A DNA stretch of 64,000 nucleotides from Haladaptatus sp. ZSTT2 (GTDB taxonomy: Archaea; Halobacteriota; Halobacteria; Halobacteriales; Halococcaceae), in assembly GCF_037081775.1 (NCBI RefSeq), contig NZ_JBAMHQ010000001.1, positions 1,736,001-1,800,000 on the forward strand. Direction: 5' to 3'. Position numbers and translations under genes: made by a program. Under the pieces are notes generated by a model. It did no database searches, had not been told where the DNA came from, and saw only the letters and a program-made list of their open reading frames with translations. This document shows, in pieces, positions 8,463 through 16,648 of this stretch (positions are counted from its first letter, which is position 1; every line of letters starts with the position of its first letter).

Positions 8463-9749
8463 CTACGTTCCGTGGTCCCAGCTACCGAGATAGTCGGCTT
8501 GGGCCTCTGAGAGCGCATCGAAGTCGATGCCCTCTGCCTCCAGCTTGATTTCTGCGACGCGGCGGTCGAGTTCGTCTGGAACCTCGTGGACGCCTGCGTC
8601 GTACTTTTCAGCATTCTCGACGAGTTCTTCGACCACGACGGCCTGCACGCCGAAGCTCTGGTCCATCACTTCGACCGGATGGCCGAGTGCGATTGGGCTT
8701 GCGAGGTTGACGAGACGGCCTTCGGCGAGGACGTTCAGGTCGCGCCCGTCGGCCATTTCGTAGGCCATGACACCGTCGCGTGCCTCGTAGACGTTCGCTG
8801 CGAGGTCGTCGAGCTGGTCGAGATTGATTTCGACGTCGAAGTGGCCCGCGTTTGCGAGCAAGACGCCGTCTTTCATGACCTCGAAGTGCTCGCGGGTGAT
8901 GACGTCGCGGTTGCCGGTGGTCGTGATGAACACGTCACCGATTTCTGCGGCGTCGGCCATTGGCAGCACCTCATAGCCCTCCATGTGGGCTTCGAGCGCG
9001 CGGCGTGGGTCGACTTCCGTGACGACGACGTGGGCGTTCTGACCAGCGGCCTTCTTCGCCACACCCTTGCCACAGTAGCCGTAGCCGGCGACGACCACGG
9101 TTTTGCCCGCATAGGAGAGGTTCGTCGTCATGGCGATTGTCGCCAAACTGGACTCGCCGGTGCCGTGGATGTTGTCGAACAGGCGCTTCATCGGCGTGTC
9201 GTTCACGGCGAAGACGGGGTACTTGAGTTCGCCGTCGCGGTCCATCGCGCGCAGGCGGTGGACGCCCGTGGTCGTCTCCTCTGCGCCGCCGATGATGGTG
9301 TCGATGAGCTCGGGGTGGCTCTCGTGGATGGCGGCGACCATGTCCATGCCGTCGTCTACGGTGATGGTCGGCTCGTGGGCGATGACGGCCTCGATGGCGT
9401 CGTAGTACTCGTCGCTGTCGACGCCGCGGACGGCGTAGGAGGTGATGTTGTCGTTCGCGTCGAGCGCGGCGCTCACGTCGTTGTGCGTCGAGAGCGGGTT
9501 GCAGCCCGTGATGGCGACTTCCGCGCCGCCGAGGGCGAGCAGTTCGACGAGGTTCGCGGTTTTCGCTTCGACGTGCATCGCCATCCCGATGACGTGTCCG
9601 GCAAACGGCTTTTCGGCTTCGTACGTCTCGCGGAGCGCCTGGAGAATCGGCATGTGCTGGAGCGCCCAGTCCATCTTGCGGCGCCCTTCAGCGCGAGCGG
9701 TCTCGACGTCGTCGAGATGCTCGCTCACTGGCGGATAGGCTTCACTCAT
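8463..9749 (-). CDS. ahcY: Adenosylhomocysteinase / S-inosylhomocysteine hydrolase AhcY
   Basis: This 428-residue NAD-dependent enzyme splits S-adenosylhomocysteine (or the inosyl form) to homocysteine and nucleoside. It has GCNPLSTHNDVSAAL, GVHRL, VFAVNDTPMKRLFDN, the NAD-binding GYGYCGKGVAKKA and the C-terminal NLASPIALGHPVEVMDQSF. A deaminase of the TRZ/ATZ type follows 1.1 kb away on the same strand. In Methanocaldococcus the deaminase DadD and an AhcY homologue work in series (SAH to S-inosylhomocysteine to homocysteine), so either substrate is possible here. A TATA-like GTTTTCA on the minus strand (about 9772-9778) fits a leaderless start. Confidence 0.94.
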   Translation of the reverse strand: MSEAYPPVSEHLDDVETARAEGRRKMDWALQHMPILQALRETYEAEKPFAGHVIGMAMHVEAKTANLVELLALGGAEVAITGCNPLSTHNDVSAALDANDNITSYAVRGVDSDEYYDAIEAVIAHEPTITVDDGMDMVAAIHESHPELIDTIIGGAEETTTGVHRLRAMDRDGELKYPVFAVNDTPMKRLFDNIHGTGESSLATIAMTTNLSYAGKTVVVAGYGYCGKGVAKKAAGQNAHVVVTEVDPRRALEAHMEGYEVLPMADAAEIGDVFITTTGNRDVITREHFEVMKDGVLLANAGHFDVEINLDQLDDLAANVYEARDGVMAYEMADGRDLNVLAEGRLVNLASPIALGHPVEVMDQSFGVQAVVVEELVENAEKYDAGVHEVPDELDRRVAEIKLEAEGIDFDALSEAQADYLGSWDHGT

Positions 9750-9830
9750 GGGCGAAGAATTGTACAGGCGGGTGAAAACGCTACCGAACTCGACTACCGT
9801 GCCTGAAAATTGGTGGGTGAAAATCGGGGT

Positions 9831-9844
9831 GTGGGAGATCCCAC
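9831..9844. promoter_or_regulatory. Short palindrome upstream of ahcY
   Basis: GTGGGA-GA-TCCCAC is a perfect 6-bp dyad, about 82-95 bp upstream of the ahcY ATG and 35-48 bp downstream of the secreted-protein stop. It could be an operator or part of the upstream gene's 3' end. Direction and function are unknown. Confidence 0.4.
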
Positions 9845-9878
9845 GGCGGGAGCGGGGTGCCTCTGAGTGAGTGTGTTT

Positions 9879-10628
9879 TCAGTCGCTTTCTTCGGTCTCT
9901 TCGTCGTCTTCGTCGCTGTCGTCAGCACCCTTGTCCTGTTTGTCTTTCGGGCCAGCGTGGTCGGGTCGCTTGTCTTCGTTGTCGCGGGCGTTGTCTGCGC
10001 GCTTGTCGCTGCGGTCGTCGTCGTGGTCAGCACGGTCGGATTTGTCGTCGCGGTCGTCGGTGCTATCTGCTTGGTCGTGTTTCTTCGCGTGGTCGTTCGC
10101 CTTGTCTTTCTGGTTGTGGACGAACTCGCGCACCATCTGACCGAACGGTTTGTCGTCGTCAAGGTCGTCGCGGTCTAACAGGTGGTGGACGAATCGAGAG
10201 ACGTGCTGGCCGAATGGCGCATCGTCATCGTACGTCGGCTCCCAGTCACCGAGGACGGTGGTCATGGTCGCGTTCTCGCCGTTCGCGGTGGCGACGAGTT
10301 CGACTTCGACTGCCTCGTCCGGGGTTGCGAGGATCACCGTGCCGTTCTCGTCGGTCGTGTAACTACCTTCGCCCGTGTAGCTGGCATCACCGAGGGCGGT
10401 GACGTTCACGGTCGCGTCCGCGACCGGCTCTGTGCCGTTGGTCACCGTGACGGTAGCGTCTTCTTCGGTCTCGCTCACGTGGATGGCGAGCGGTGCGTCG
10501 TTACCCGCCGTCGACATCGAGTCGTTTCCGGCGGTGTCGTCTCCGGCGAACGCAGCCACCGGGCCGACGGTGGCGAGCAGCATTACCAGGACGGCGGCGA
10601 CTGCGAATAGCTTTGGTTTCGAGCTCAT
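9879..10628 (-). CDS. Secreted acidic protein with Ig-like domain and highly charged tail
   Basis: This 249-residue protein starts MSSKPKLFAVAAVLVMLLATVGPVAAFA, a Sec signal peptide with probable cleavage after AFA. Residues about 45-135 look like a carboxypeptidase-regulatory or Ig-type fold (ADATVNVTALGDASYTGEGSYTTDENGTVIL). The last 95 residues are almost entirely Asp, Lys, Arg and Glu (QKDKANDHAKKHDQADSTDDRDDKSDRADHDDD), a low-complexity salt-adapted tail. I do not recognise a function. I chose 10628 because a TATA-like ATTTATCC (minus strand, 10653-10660) is 27 nt upstream; the frame to 10727 adds no signal-peptide logic. Confidence 0.75.
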   Translation of the reverse strand: MSSKPKLFAVAAVLVMLLATVGPVAAFAGDDTAGNDSMSTAGNDAPLAIHVSETEEDATVTVTNGTEPVADATVNVTALGDASYTGEGSYTTDENGTVILATPDEAVEVELVATANGENATMTTVLGDWEPTYDDDAPFGQHVSRFVHHLLDRDDLDDDKPFGQMVREFVHNQKDKANDHAKKHDQADSTDDRDDKSDRADHDDDRSDKRADNARDNEDKRPDHAGPKDKQDKGADDSDEDDEETEESD

Positions 10629-10775
10629 CGATTCAGTGATATTCTGGAAAAGGGATAAATACAGATTTTTGTTCAGTTCAGTTTTGTGTGGTTCTTTCAG
10701 TTCATCCGAGAAAAAATAGCCGCTCAAATCAGGTTTAACGGTTCAAAAACACTTCTCGACGTTTATATCGAATGT

Positions 10776-10791
10776 TGTGTCTTCGGACACA
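10776..10791 (-). terminator. Hairpin after the deaminase gene
   Basis: TGTGTC-TTCG-GACACA is a perfect 6-bp stem closing a tetraloop (CGAA read on the minus strand), 52 nt after the deaminase stop. The surrounding 10629-10843 region is A/T-rich. It also holds the promoter of the secreted protein and a TTTATAT element near 10761-10768. The hairpin probably marks the 3' end of the deaminase transcript. Confidence 0.45.
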
Positions 10792-10843
10792 TACTGTCCC
10801 CGGCTCACGATAAAAATCCAACAATTCGGAAACGTGCCGGAAC

Positions 10844-12130
10844 TTAGACTCGCTCTACGAGTGCATGGGCGGCGTCGGCAGCGCGTTCACGAATGGCGTC
10901 TTCGTCTGCGACGAGTACGTCGCGGTCGCGCATGAGTACCTGTCCGTCACAGACGGTGTGGCGCACGTCAGACCCGCGGACTGCGTAGGCGAGGTGGCTC
11001 ACGTAGTCGTGGGCGGGCGTCAGGTGTGGCGCGTCGAAGTCCACGACGGCGATGTCGGCTTTCGCGCCTTCCTCGAGGCGACCCACGTCGAAGCCGAGCG
11101 CGTCTGCGCCGCCTTGCGTCGCCATCTCCACGACGGCTTCCGCGGGCACGGCGCTCGCATCCTGTGCGGCGAGTTTGCCGAGCATCGCGGCGTCGCGCAT
11201 CTCATCGAAGAGGTCTAAGTCGTTGTTCGAGGCCGCGCCGTCCGTGCCGAGTGCGACGGTTACGCCCGCGTCGCGGAGTTTCTGGACGGGGGCCATTCCG
11301 CTCGCGAGTTTCATGTTCGAGGCCGGGCAGTGGACGACAGCGGCTTCGCGGGCTGCGAGCAGGGAAATCTCGGTTTCATTGAGGTGGACGCCGTGGGCGA
11401 AGAAGTCGTCTGCTTCCAGCATGCCGAGGTCGTCTGCGTACTCGATGGGGCGTTCGCCGCGTTCTTCGACGATTGGCTCGACTTCGTTCACCGTCTCGTT
11501 CGCGTGGTAGTGTAGCGAGAGGCCCGCCTCGCGCACCTGCGGGATGAAGTCGCGGTAGTATTCTTCGCCGACCGTCGTGAGGCTGTGGGGCATCACAGCC
11601 GTCTTGATGCGGCCGTCTGCCGCGCCGTCGAACTCGGTGGCCACGTCGAAGGATTCGTTGATGTCGTCCCATGCGGCCTCTTCATCTCTGCCAATCGTGA
11701 CGATGCCGTGACCGATGCGGGCGCGGACGCCCAACTCCTCGACGGCGGCGGCAACCTCTGGAACCTCGAAATACATGTCTCCGAACGTCGTGACACCGGC
11801 TTTGAGCATTTCGACGATGCCCAACTCGGCTCCGGCGCGCACGTCTTCCGGCGTCAACTCGGCCTCTGCGGGCCAGATGTCCTCTCGCAGCCACTCCCCG
11901 AGCGGCTTGTCGTCGGCGTAGCCACGCAGGAGCGTCATCGCAACGTGGCAGTGGGCGTTTACGAGCCCCGGCATGACGAGTGACCCCGACGCGTCGAGCG
12001 TTTCGTCGCCGTCTTCCACGTCACCCACGGCGAGAATCGTGCCCGAGTCTTGGTCTACGAGCACGTCTGCGGCTTCGACCGAAAAGTCCGGTCGGAGCAC
12101 CGTCCCGCCGGTAATCTGGAGCGTAGTCAT
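10844..12130 (-). CDS. SAH/MTA/5'-deoxyadenosine deaminase (TRZ/ATZ amidohydrolase)
   Basis: This 428-residue metal-dependent amidohydrolase has the H60-x-H62 metal site ([17 protein letters not shown]), later metal ligands in LHYHANETV and HGVHLNE, and the catalytic [19 protein letters not shown]. Members deaminate the adenine of S-adenosylhomocysteine, methylthioadenosine or 5'-deoxyadenosine. The neighbouring ahcY homologue fits a deaminate-then-hydrolyse route for SAH. The start ATG at 12130 faces hisG across an 88-bp divergent region. It could instead act on another aminohydrolase substrate such as a triazine or guanine, but the motif pattern favours the MTA/SAH group. Confidence 0.88.
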   Translation of the reverse strand: MTTLQITGGTVLRPDFSVEAADVLVDQDSGTILAVGDVEDGDETLDASGSLVMPGLVNAHCHVAMTLLRGYADDKPLGEWLREDIWPAEAELTPEDVRAGAELGIVEMLKAGVTTFGDMYFEVPEVAAAVEELGVRARIGHGIVTIGRDEEAAWDDINESFDVATEFDGAADGRIKTAVMPHSLTTVGEEYYRDFIPQVREAGLSLHYHANETVNEVEPIVEERGERPIEYADDLGMLEADDFFAHGVHLNETEISLLAAREAAVVHCPASNMKLASGMAPVQKLRDAGVTVALGTDGAASNNDLDLFDEMRDAAMLGKLAAQDASAVPAEAVVEMATQGGADALGFDVGRLEEGAKADIAVVDFDAPHLTPAHDYVSHLAYAVRGSDVRHTVCDGQVLMRDRDVLVADEDAIRERAADAAHALVERV

Positions 12131-12218
12131 GGCCGGAGATTCTGTGTCGGCTGGCGAAAAGCCACCGGTCTGTCACGGACGAAACACAGTTGCCCCTTCG
12201 CCTCCTTCGCCCGAACAT

Positions 12219-13067
12219 ATGCGCATCGCCGTGCCGAACAAAGGCCGACTGCACGACCCGACGATTGACCTGCTCGAACGCGCAGGACTCCATGTCGTGG
12301 ACGGCGCAGACCGCAAACTCTACGCCAGCACGGTTGACCCCGACGTGACGATTCTGTTCGTCCGCGCCGCAGACATCCCCGAGTACGTCGCAGACGGTGC
12401 GGCAGACATCGGCATCACGGGCTTAGACCAGAAACACGAATCCGGGGTCACGAACCTCACCGACCTCTTAGACCTCGGCTACGGCCAGTGTCGCCTCGTC
12501 CTCGCCGCGCCCGAAGACGGCGACATCGAGGAAATTTATGACTTGGAGGGGAAAACCGTCGCCACCGAGTTCCCGAACATCGCGCGCAACTACTTCGCAG
12601 AACGCGACATCGACCCTGACATCGTGGAGGTCACGGGCGCGACCGAACTCACCCCGCACGTCGATATGGCCGACGCCATCATCGACATCACCTCAACGGG
12701 GACAACGCTTCGCGTCAACCGGCTTGCCATCCTCGACGAAGTGCTGAACAGCTCTGTCCGGCTGTTCGCTCGCGATGACGTGGTTGACGACGCCAAGGTG
12801 GACCAAATCAAGACCGCGCTCAACTCCGTGTTACACGCAGAGGGCAAGCGCTATCTGATGATGAACGTCCCGCGCGACCAGCTAGACGCCATCCGCGAGG
12901 CGCTCCCCGGTCTCGGCGGGCCAACGGTCATGGACATCGCGGGCGGCGACGCCGTCGCAGTTCATGTGGTCGTTGACGAACGCGACGTGTTCGAGACCAT
13001 CACCGAGGTCAAACAGCTCGGCGCGTCCGGGATTTTGGTGACCGAAATCGAACGCCTTGTCGAATAA
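12219..13067 (+). CDS. hisG: ATP phosphoribosyltransferase HisG (long form)
   Basis: This 282-residue enzyme condenses ATP with PRPP, the first step of histidine synthesis. It starts [23 protein letters not shown] and carries [21 protein letters not shown] and the PRPP-binding DIITSTG-like segment [15 protein letters not shown]. The C-terminal ~75 residues ([24 protein letters not shown]-type region) form the ACT-like HisG_C domain. This is therefore the long form, which does not need HisZ and is inhibited by histidine. Translation begins at the ATG at 12219; the frame to 11973 is a shadow over the deaminase. Confidence 0.95.
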   Translation: MRIAVPNKGRLHDPTIDLLERAGLHVVDGADRKLYASTVDPDVTILFVRAADIPEYVADGAADIGITGLDQKHESGVTNLTDLLDLGYGQCRLVLAAPEDGDIEEIYDLEGKTVATEFPNIARNYFAERDIDPDIVEVTGATELTPHVDMADAIIDITSTGTTLRVNRLAILDEVLNSSVRLFARDDVVDDAKVDQIKTALNSVLHAEGKRYLMMNVPRDQLDAIREALPGLGGPTVMDIAGGDAVAVHVVVDERDVFETITEVKQLGASGILVTEIERLVE

Positions 13068-13442
13068 TCAGACGGGTGCGGTACTGAGCAGCGCCAAGAG
13101 GTTTGCGAGGACGAGCGCGATGAGCACCGTCACGGTGTAGTGGATGACCGTGATGAGGCCGCCCGTTTTGAGCCTGACGCGATAGACGAAGCGAATGGCG
13201 AGGAAGTCTGCGAGAAAGCCCATCACGAGCATCACCGCGACGGGGTACTGTTGGAGCAGAATCGTCACGAGTGCGGGCACGGGCCCGACCATGAGCGCGC
13301 GGGTGACGGGCACGTCTCCGAGGACGTAGCGGGCGGCGATGTGCGCCGTGAGTGCGTAAAAAAGCGCCCCAAGGACGAACGTTCCGGCGACCGCGAGCAG
13401 GCCGCCTTCTGCGGGAGTGACCTGCAATGCGGTAGAGTCCAT
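13068..13442 (-). CDS. Haloarchaeal membrane protein, four helices
   Basis: This 124-residue protein has four hydrophobic segments: GGLLAVAGTFVLGALFYALTAHIA, VTRALMVGPVPALVTILL, YPVAVMLVMGFLADFLAIRF and ITVIHYTVTVLIALVLANLLALL. I know of no assigned function. Its stop codon is directly adjacent to the convergent hisG stop (13067/13068). It lies downstream of tbp on the same strand with a 42-bp gap, so it may be transcribed with tbp. Confidence 0.75.
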   Translation of the reverse strand: MDSTALQVTPAEGGLLAVAGTFVLGALFYALTAHIAARYVLGDVPVTRALMVGPVPALVTILLQQYPVAVMLVMGFLADFLAIRFVYRVRLKTGGLITVIHYTVTVLIALVLANLLALLSTAPV

Positions 13443-13484
13443 ACTGGGTGTTGAGTGCTCGAAAAGGCTTGTGTGTGGCGAAAG

Positions 13485-14045
13485 TTACTCGAGCAGGCCG
13501 AGTTCTTCCAGCCGCGAGACGATTTTGTCGACGGCGTGCTCTGCGTCGACGGGCTGTTTCCCGCCGGTGATGACGAGTTTGCCGGAGCCAAAGAGAAGGG
13601 CGACGACTTTCGGTTCGTCAATGCGGTAGACGAGGCCCGGGAACTGCTCTGGTTCGTACTCGATGTTCTCTAAGCCGAGGCCGATGGCGATTGCGTTCAG
13701 GTTGAGGTTGCGCCCGAGGTCGGCGCTCGTGACGATGTTCTGGACGACGATTTCCGGGTCTTCGTCGACGTCAATGTTGAGTTCACGGAGTTTGTCGAAC
13801 ACGATGTTCAGGCTCTCGTGGACGTCGTCGGTACTCTTCGCGCCAGTGCAGACGATTTTGCCGGAGCGGAAGATGAGTGCGGCAGATTTCGGGTTCTGCG
13901 TACGGTAGACGAGACCGGGGAACTGCTCGGGGTCGTAGTCCGCCCCCTCAAGGTCCATTGCGACAGACTGAAGGTCGAGTTCCTGACCGATGCCTGTGGA
14001 GGCAACGACGTTCTCGATATTAATAGTCTCCTTGGGGTCAGTCAT
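13485..14045 (-). CDS. tbp: TATA-box-binding protein TBP
   Basis: This 186-residue general transcription factor is built of two imperfect repeats (about 8-95 and 99-186). Each contains the saddle motifs: QFPGLVYRTQNPKSAALIFRSGKIVCTGAKS in the first and QFPGLVYRIDEPKVVALLFGSGKLVITGGK in the second. It binds TATA elements and recruits TFB and RNA polymerase. The N-terminus (MTDPKETINIENVVAST) and acidic surface are typical of halophiles. The divergent promoter carries a strong TTTATAAA-like box. Haloarchaea often have several tbp genes; only this one is in the window. Confidence 0.97.
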   Translation of the reverse strand: MTDPKETINIENVVASTGIGQELDLQSVAMDLEGADYDPEQFPGLVYRTQNPKSAALIFRSGKIVCTGAKSTDDVHESLNIVFDKLRELNIDVDEDPEIVVQNIVTSADLGRNLNLNAIAIGLGLENIEYEPEQFPGLVYRIDEPKVVALLFGSGKLVITGGKQPVDAEHAVDKIVSRLEELGLLE

Positions 14046-14061
14046 GTTTCGTTTAAAAACT

Positions 14062-14119
14062 TGTATTTAAGGTTTATAAATGTTGGTGCCCGGTTCCGAC
14101 AGGTTCCGGCGTATTTAAC
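14062..14119. promoter_or_regulatory. Divergent tbp / trm-G10 promoter region
   Basis: Reading minus, the A/T box TTTATAAACCTTAAATAC (14062-14079) is about 20-34 nt upstream of the tbp ATG. Reading plus, TATTTAAC at 14112-14119 is about 29-36 nt before the GTG at 14148. Only about 30 bp separate the two boxes, so the two initiation complexes must sit close together. Confidence 0.6.
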
Positions 14120-14147
14120 CGATACGCTCTTTGTTCGAGGTTTCAGA

Positions 14148-15161
14148 GTGCGGACTGTGTACGTCCTGGAACTCGGCGGCGAAGATCACGCCTTCGCCGC
14201 CTGCGAGGCCGAAAGCGCCGCCACGAGCGTCTCCGTGATGGCCACCGGCCTCGCTCGCTGTGGCAGTATCGACCCCGATGCCGTCTCCCGACTCGCCTAC
14301 ACCCACCGCGCGAGCGAACTCGTTGGCCACACCGACGCCTCGGTCGCAAGCGCCCGCACCCTCCTTTCTGCTGCCACATTCGACCGCGAAGGGAGCGTCG
14401 CCGTCCGCGCCCGCAACATCCAGCGCACCGCGAACGTCTCGACGCAGCAGGCAGAGCGCGAACTCGGCAGCGTGCTCGTAGACCGCGGCTTCAGCGTCGA
14501 TTTAGACGACCCAGACCACACGCTTCGCGCGCTGTTCGCAGACGACGTGTGCGCCCTCGGCTGGGAGGCCGCCGCGAGCGTCCGCGACTTTGGTGATCGG
14601 AATCCGACCACTCGCCCCTTCTTCCAGCCCGGGTCGATGGCACCGCTGCTCGCCCGCGCCCTCGTCAACATCGCCGGTGGCGGCCCCGGTCGAACCATCG
14701 TCGACCCGATGTGTGGCACCGGCGGTGTGTTGCTCGAAGCCGGACTCATCGGGTCGCGCGCCATCGGTAACGACGCCCAGTGGAAGATGGTGCGAGGCAC
14801 CGAGGAAAATCTCGGAACGCTCCTCCCCGACGACGCCGACTTCGGCGTGATTCGCGGGGACGCAACCGCCCTCGCGCTCCGGGACGACGTTGCAGACGGC
14901 GTGGTGTTCGACGCACCGTACGGTCGCCAGTCGAAAATCGCCAACCTCGACCTCGAAACACTCGTCGAAGGCGCGCTCAGTGAAGCCCGCCGCGTCGGGA
15001 GCAAATGCGTCCTCGTCGCAGACCGCCCGTGGGCCGAAGCCGCCCGTGCGGCGGGCTGGGAGGTCACCCACGCCTTCAAGCGCTACGTCCACGGGACGCT
15101 CACGCGCCACATCCTCGTCCTCTCTCCTCAGGACATGTCGCCGGGGTCGTCCGACTCGTAG
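14148..15161 (+). CDS. tRNA (guanine-N2) methyltransferase, Trm-G10/Trm11 family
   Basis: This 337-residue protein has an N-terminal THUMP-like segment and a Rossmann methyltransferase domain. SAM motif I is TIVDPMCGTGGVLLEAG and catalytic motif IV is VFDAPYGRQSKIAN, the (D/N)-x-P-Y variant of DPPY seen in this family. Archaeal members make m2G and m2,2G at position 10 of tRNA. No ATG is available near the promoter. I use GTG 14148 because TATTTAAC lies about 30 nt upstream; GTG 14157 is the alternative. The 3' end overlaps the convergent lipoprotein gene by 34 bp. Confidence 0.87.
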   Translation: MRTVYVLELGGEDHAFAACEAESAATSVSVMATGLARCGSIDPDAVSRLAYTHRASELVGHTDASVASARTLLSAATFDREGSVAVRARNIQRTANVSTQQAERELGSVLVDRGFSVDLDDPDHTLRALFADDVCALGWEAAASVRDFGDRNPTTRPFFQPGSMAPLLARALVNIAGGGPGRTIVDPMCGTGGVLLEAGLIGSRAIGNDAQWKMVRGTEENLGTLLPDDADFGVIRGDATALALRDDVADGVVFDAPYGRQSKIANLDLETLVEGALSEARRVGSKCVLVADRPWAEAARAAGWEVTHAFKRYVHGTLTRHILVLSPQDMSPGSSDS

Positions 15162-16270
15162 AGTTCGCGCACTTCTCTGAAGTAGTCATCATCCGTTATC
15201 TGGTACAACTTACCGAGCTGGATGAGGTGGACGCCGTGGTAGTAGTCGTTGCCCCGATACGGGTCTGGGTACCGCTCTGTCTGGCCGAGTTCCCAGCGTC
15301 GGTGGCCGTCTAAGCCATAGTAGCTCACCTCACCGGGCACGCGCCAGTTTTCTGCGTACTGTTGGATGGTCGTGACGCTCGCGTCGAGCAGACGTTTCGC
15401 CTCTGCGGATTTCGTGTGCAGCCAGTAGTCGTACAGCCCCCAGATACCGATGCAATAGCCATTCAAGACGTGCGTTGGCGGCTCGAAGGGGTACTCCTCA
15501 ACCCAGTAATATCCATCTGAATCGACCATCGTCGTCCAAGGGCCGTCGGTGGTGCTTTTGACGGACTTGAACGTCTGGAAGACGCGCTGTGCGAGTTTCT
15601 TGTACTTCTCGTCGCCGGTGAGTTCGTGGAAGTAGGTGTACGCAGAGAGGCCCACGCCCTGGCACATGCCGGAGTACCACGGCGCTTTCAGCTCGGCGCT
15701 TGAGCCGGCTTTGTCGAGGCGATAGGAGAAGTACAGGCCGTCGTTCTCGCCAACGGCGGCGTCGTCAACGAGGGCCTGTGACATCTCTTCTGCTTTTTCG
15801 AGATACGCCGCGTCGCCCTCGGTGCGATAGCAGTGCAGACAGCGCAGGAGCCACCGCGTCGTCCGCAGCGGGAAGTGGCCGGTTTCGCCGTCCACCGTGG
15901 CCGGAATGAGGTTCGGCACGCTGTCAAGGGCGTCCGGTGAAGTCCGACACTCCGGCGGTGAATTGCGGAATGCACCGAAAAACTGCGGGCGCTTTTCGTA
16001 CGGTAACTCACGGTAGGTGTACTCGGTTCGCTGGATGGGGACCTCGCCAACCAGCGCTTCGTGAGTTGGTTCCGGCGACTCGGTGGTCGTCTGCGTTTCC
16101 GTGGTGTGTGTCTCTGTCGGCTCGGTGGTTGTGGTTCGGGTAGTGGTCGCTCCCGAGTCGTCGCTGTTGGGGGGTAACTGCGAACACCCGGCGAGGCCGA
16201 GTGCGCCCGCGAGCGCGAGCAACCGCCGCCGAGAACTCGTGAGGCGGTCACTGGGTGGCCGCTTACCCAT
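15128..16270 (-). CDS. Lipoprotein with D-glucuronyl C5-epimerase-like domain
   Basis: This 380-residue protein has a twin-arginine-like signal (SSRRRLLALAGALGLAGC) with lipobox cysteine C29, then a Ser/Thr-rich linker of TTT and ETHTTE runs (about 38-68). Residues about 75-375 resemble the C-terminal domain of D-glucuronyl C5-epimerases: TTRWLLRCLHCYR, APWYSGMCQGVGLSAYTYFHELTGDEKY and THVLNGYCIGIWGLYDYWL. Such domains are alpha-barrels acting on glycan uronic acids. It is probably anchored outside the membrane and acts on surface or extracellular polysaccharide; the exact reaction is unknown. Confidence 0.8.
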   Translation of the reverse strand: MGKRPPSDRLTSSRRRLLALAGALGLAGCSQLPPNSDDSGATTTRTTTTEPTETHTTETQTTTESPEPTHEALVGEVPIQRTEYTYRELPYEKRPQFFGAFRNSPPECRTSPDALDSVPNLIPATVDGETGHFPLRTTRWLLRCLHCYRTEGDAAYLEKAEEMSQALVDDAAVGENDGLYFSYRLDKAGSSAELKAPWYSGMCQGVGLSAYTYFHELTGDEKYKKLAQRVFQTFKSVKSTTDGPWTTMVDSDGYYWVEEYPFEPPTHVLNGYCIGIWGLYDYWLHTKSAEAKRLLDASVTTIQQYAENWRVPGEVSYYGLDGHRRWELGQTERYPDPYRGNDYYHGVHLIQLGKLYQITDDDYFREVRELYESDDPGDMS

Positions 16271-16648
16271 CGTGTCTGTTCACGCTCCTCGTTTCCATTG
16301 CTGTCAACAGTTCTGAAGTATCTCGACCCCCCACCAGGGAACCGAGAACCCCGAGGTGGGTTCGTCGGTCGTGTCGTAACATTCACTCCACTGTGACAGA
16401 CAGTCACTGTAAATGTTTTTTGGTCAACATTTACGTCCACTAATCGGAGAGGTCACTGTACTAGTGTGACTAAAATCGCGTGACTACGGGCAGTTCTGCA
16501 TTTTCGTCAAGTTGAACTGGGATGTGGGGATGCCTCACAGTCATCGACACACACCAGTCACCACCGCTCGTTTTGCGTGTCGCATTTCGTGTCGATACCC
16601 CGCCCATCCGAGCAACGCTTTAGCCCGTGTCTGTCATCTCTTTGAATA
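16271..16648. other. Divergent intergenic region with stacked dyads
   Basis: These 378 bp lie between the epimerase-like lipoprotein (minus) and an MFS gene (plus). I see no coding frame. The region holds a perfect 9-bp dyad at 16409-16434 and several GTGAC/GTCAC half-sites between 16393 and 16484, annotated separately. The MFS gene has no strong TATA box; the sequence near 16615-16625 (GCTTTAGC) is the best candidate. Confidence 0.5.
16393..16484. promoter_or_regulatory. Cluster of inverted repeats, probable regulator sites
   Basis: GTAAATGTT (16409-16417) and AACATTTAC (16426-16434) are perfect 9-bp arms round an 8-nt centre. On the left, GTGAC 16393-16397 faces GTCAC 16403-16407. On the right, GTCAC 16452-16456 faces GTGAC 16466-16470, with another GTGAC at 16480-16484. 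GTCACTGTA is directly repeated at 16403-16411 and 16452-16460. The cluster lies 120-215 bp upstream of the lipoprotein start and 165-255 bp upstream of the MFS start. Confidence 0.5.

Noticed and set aside
8586-9806. 406-residue open frame antisense to ahcY
   Set aside because: It is the shadow of a highly coding GC-rich gene on the other strand; valine/alanine/aspartate-rich composition with no domain.
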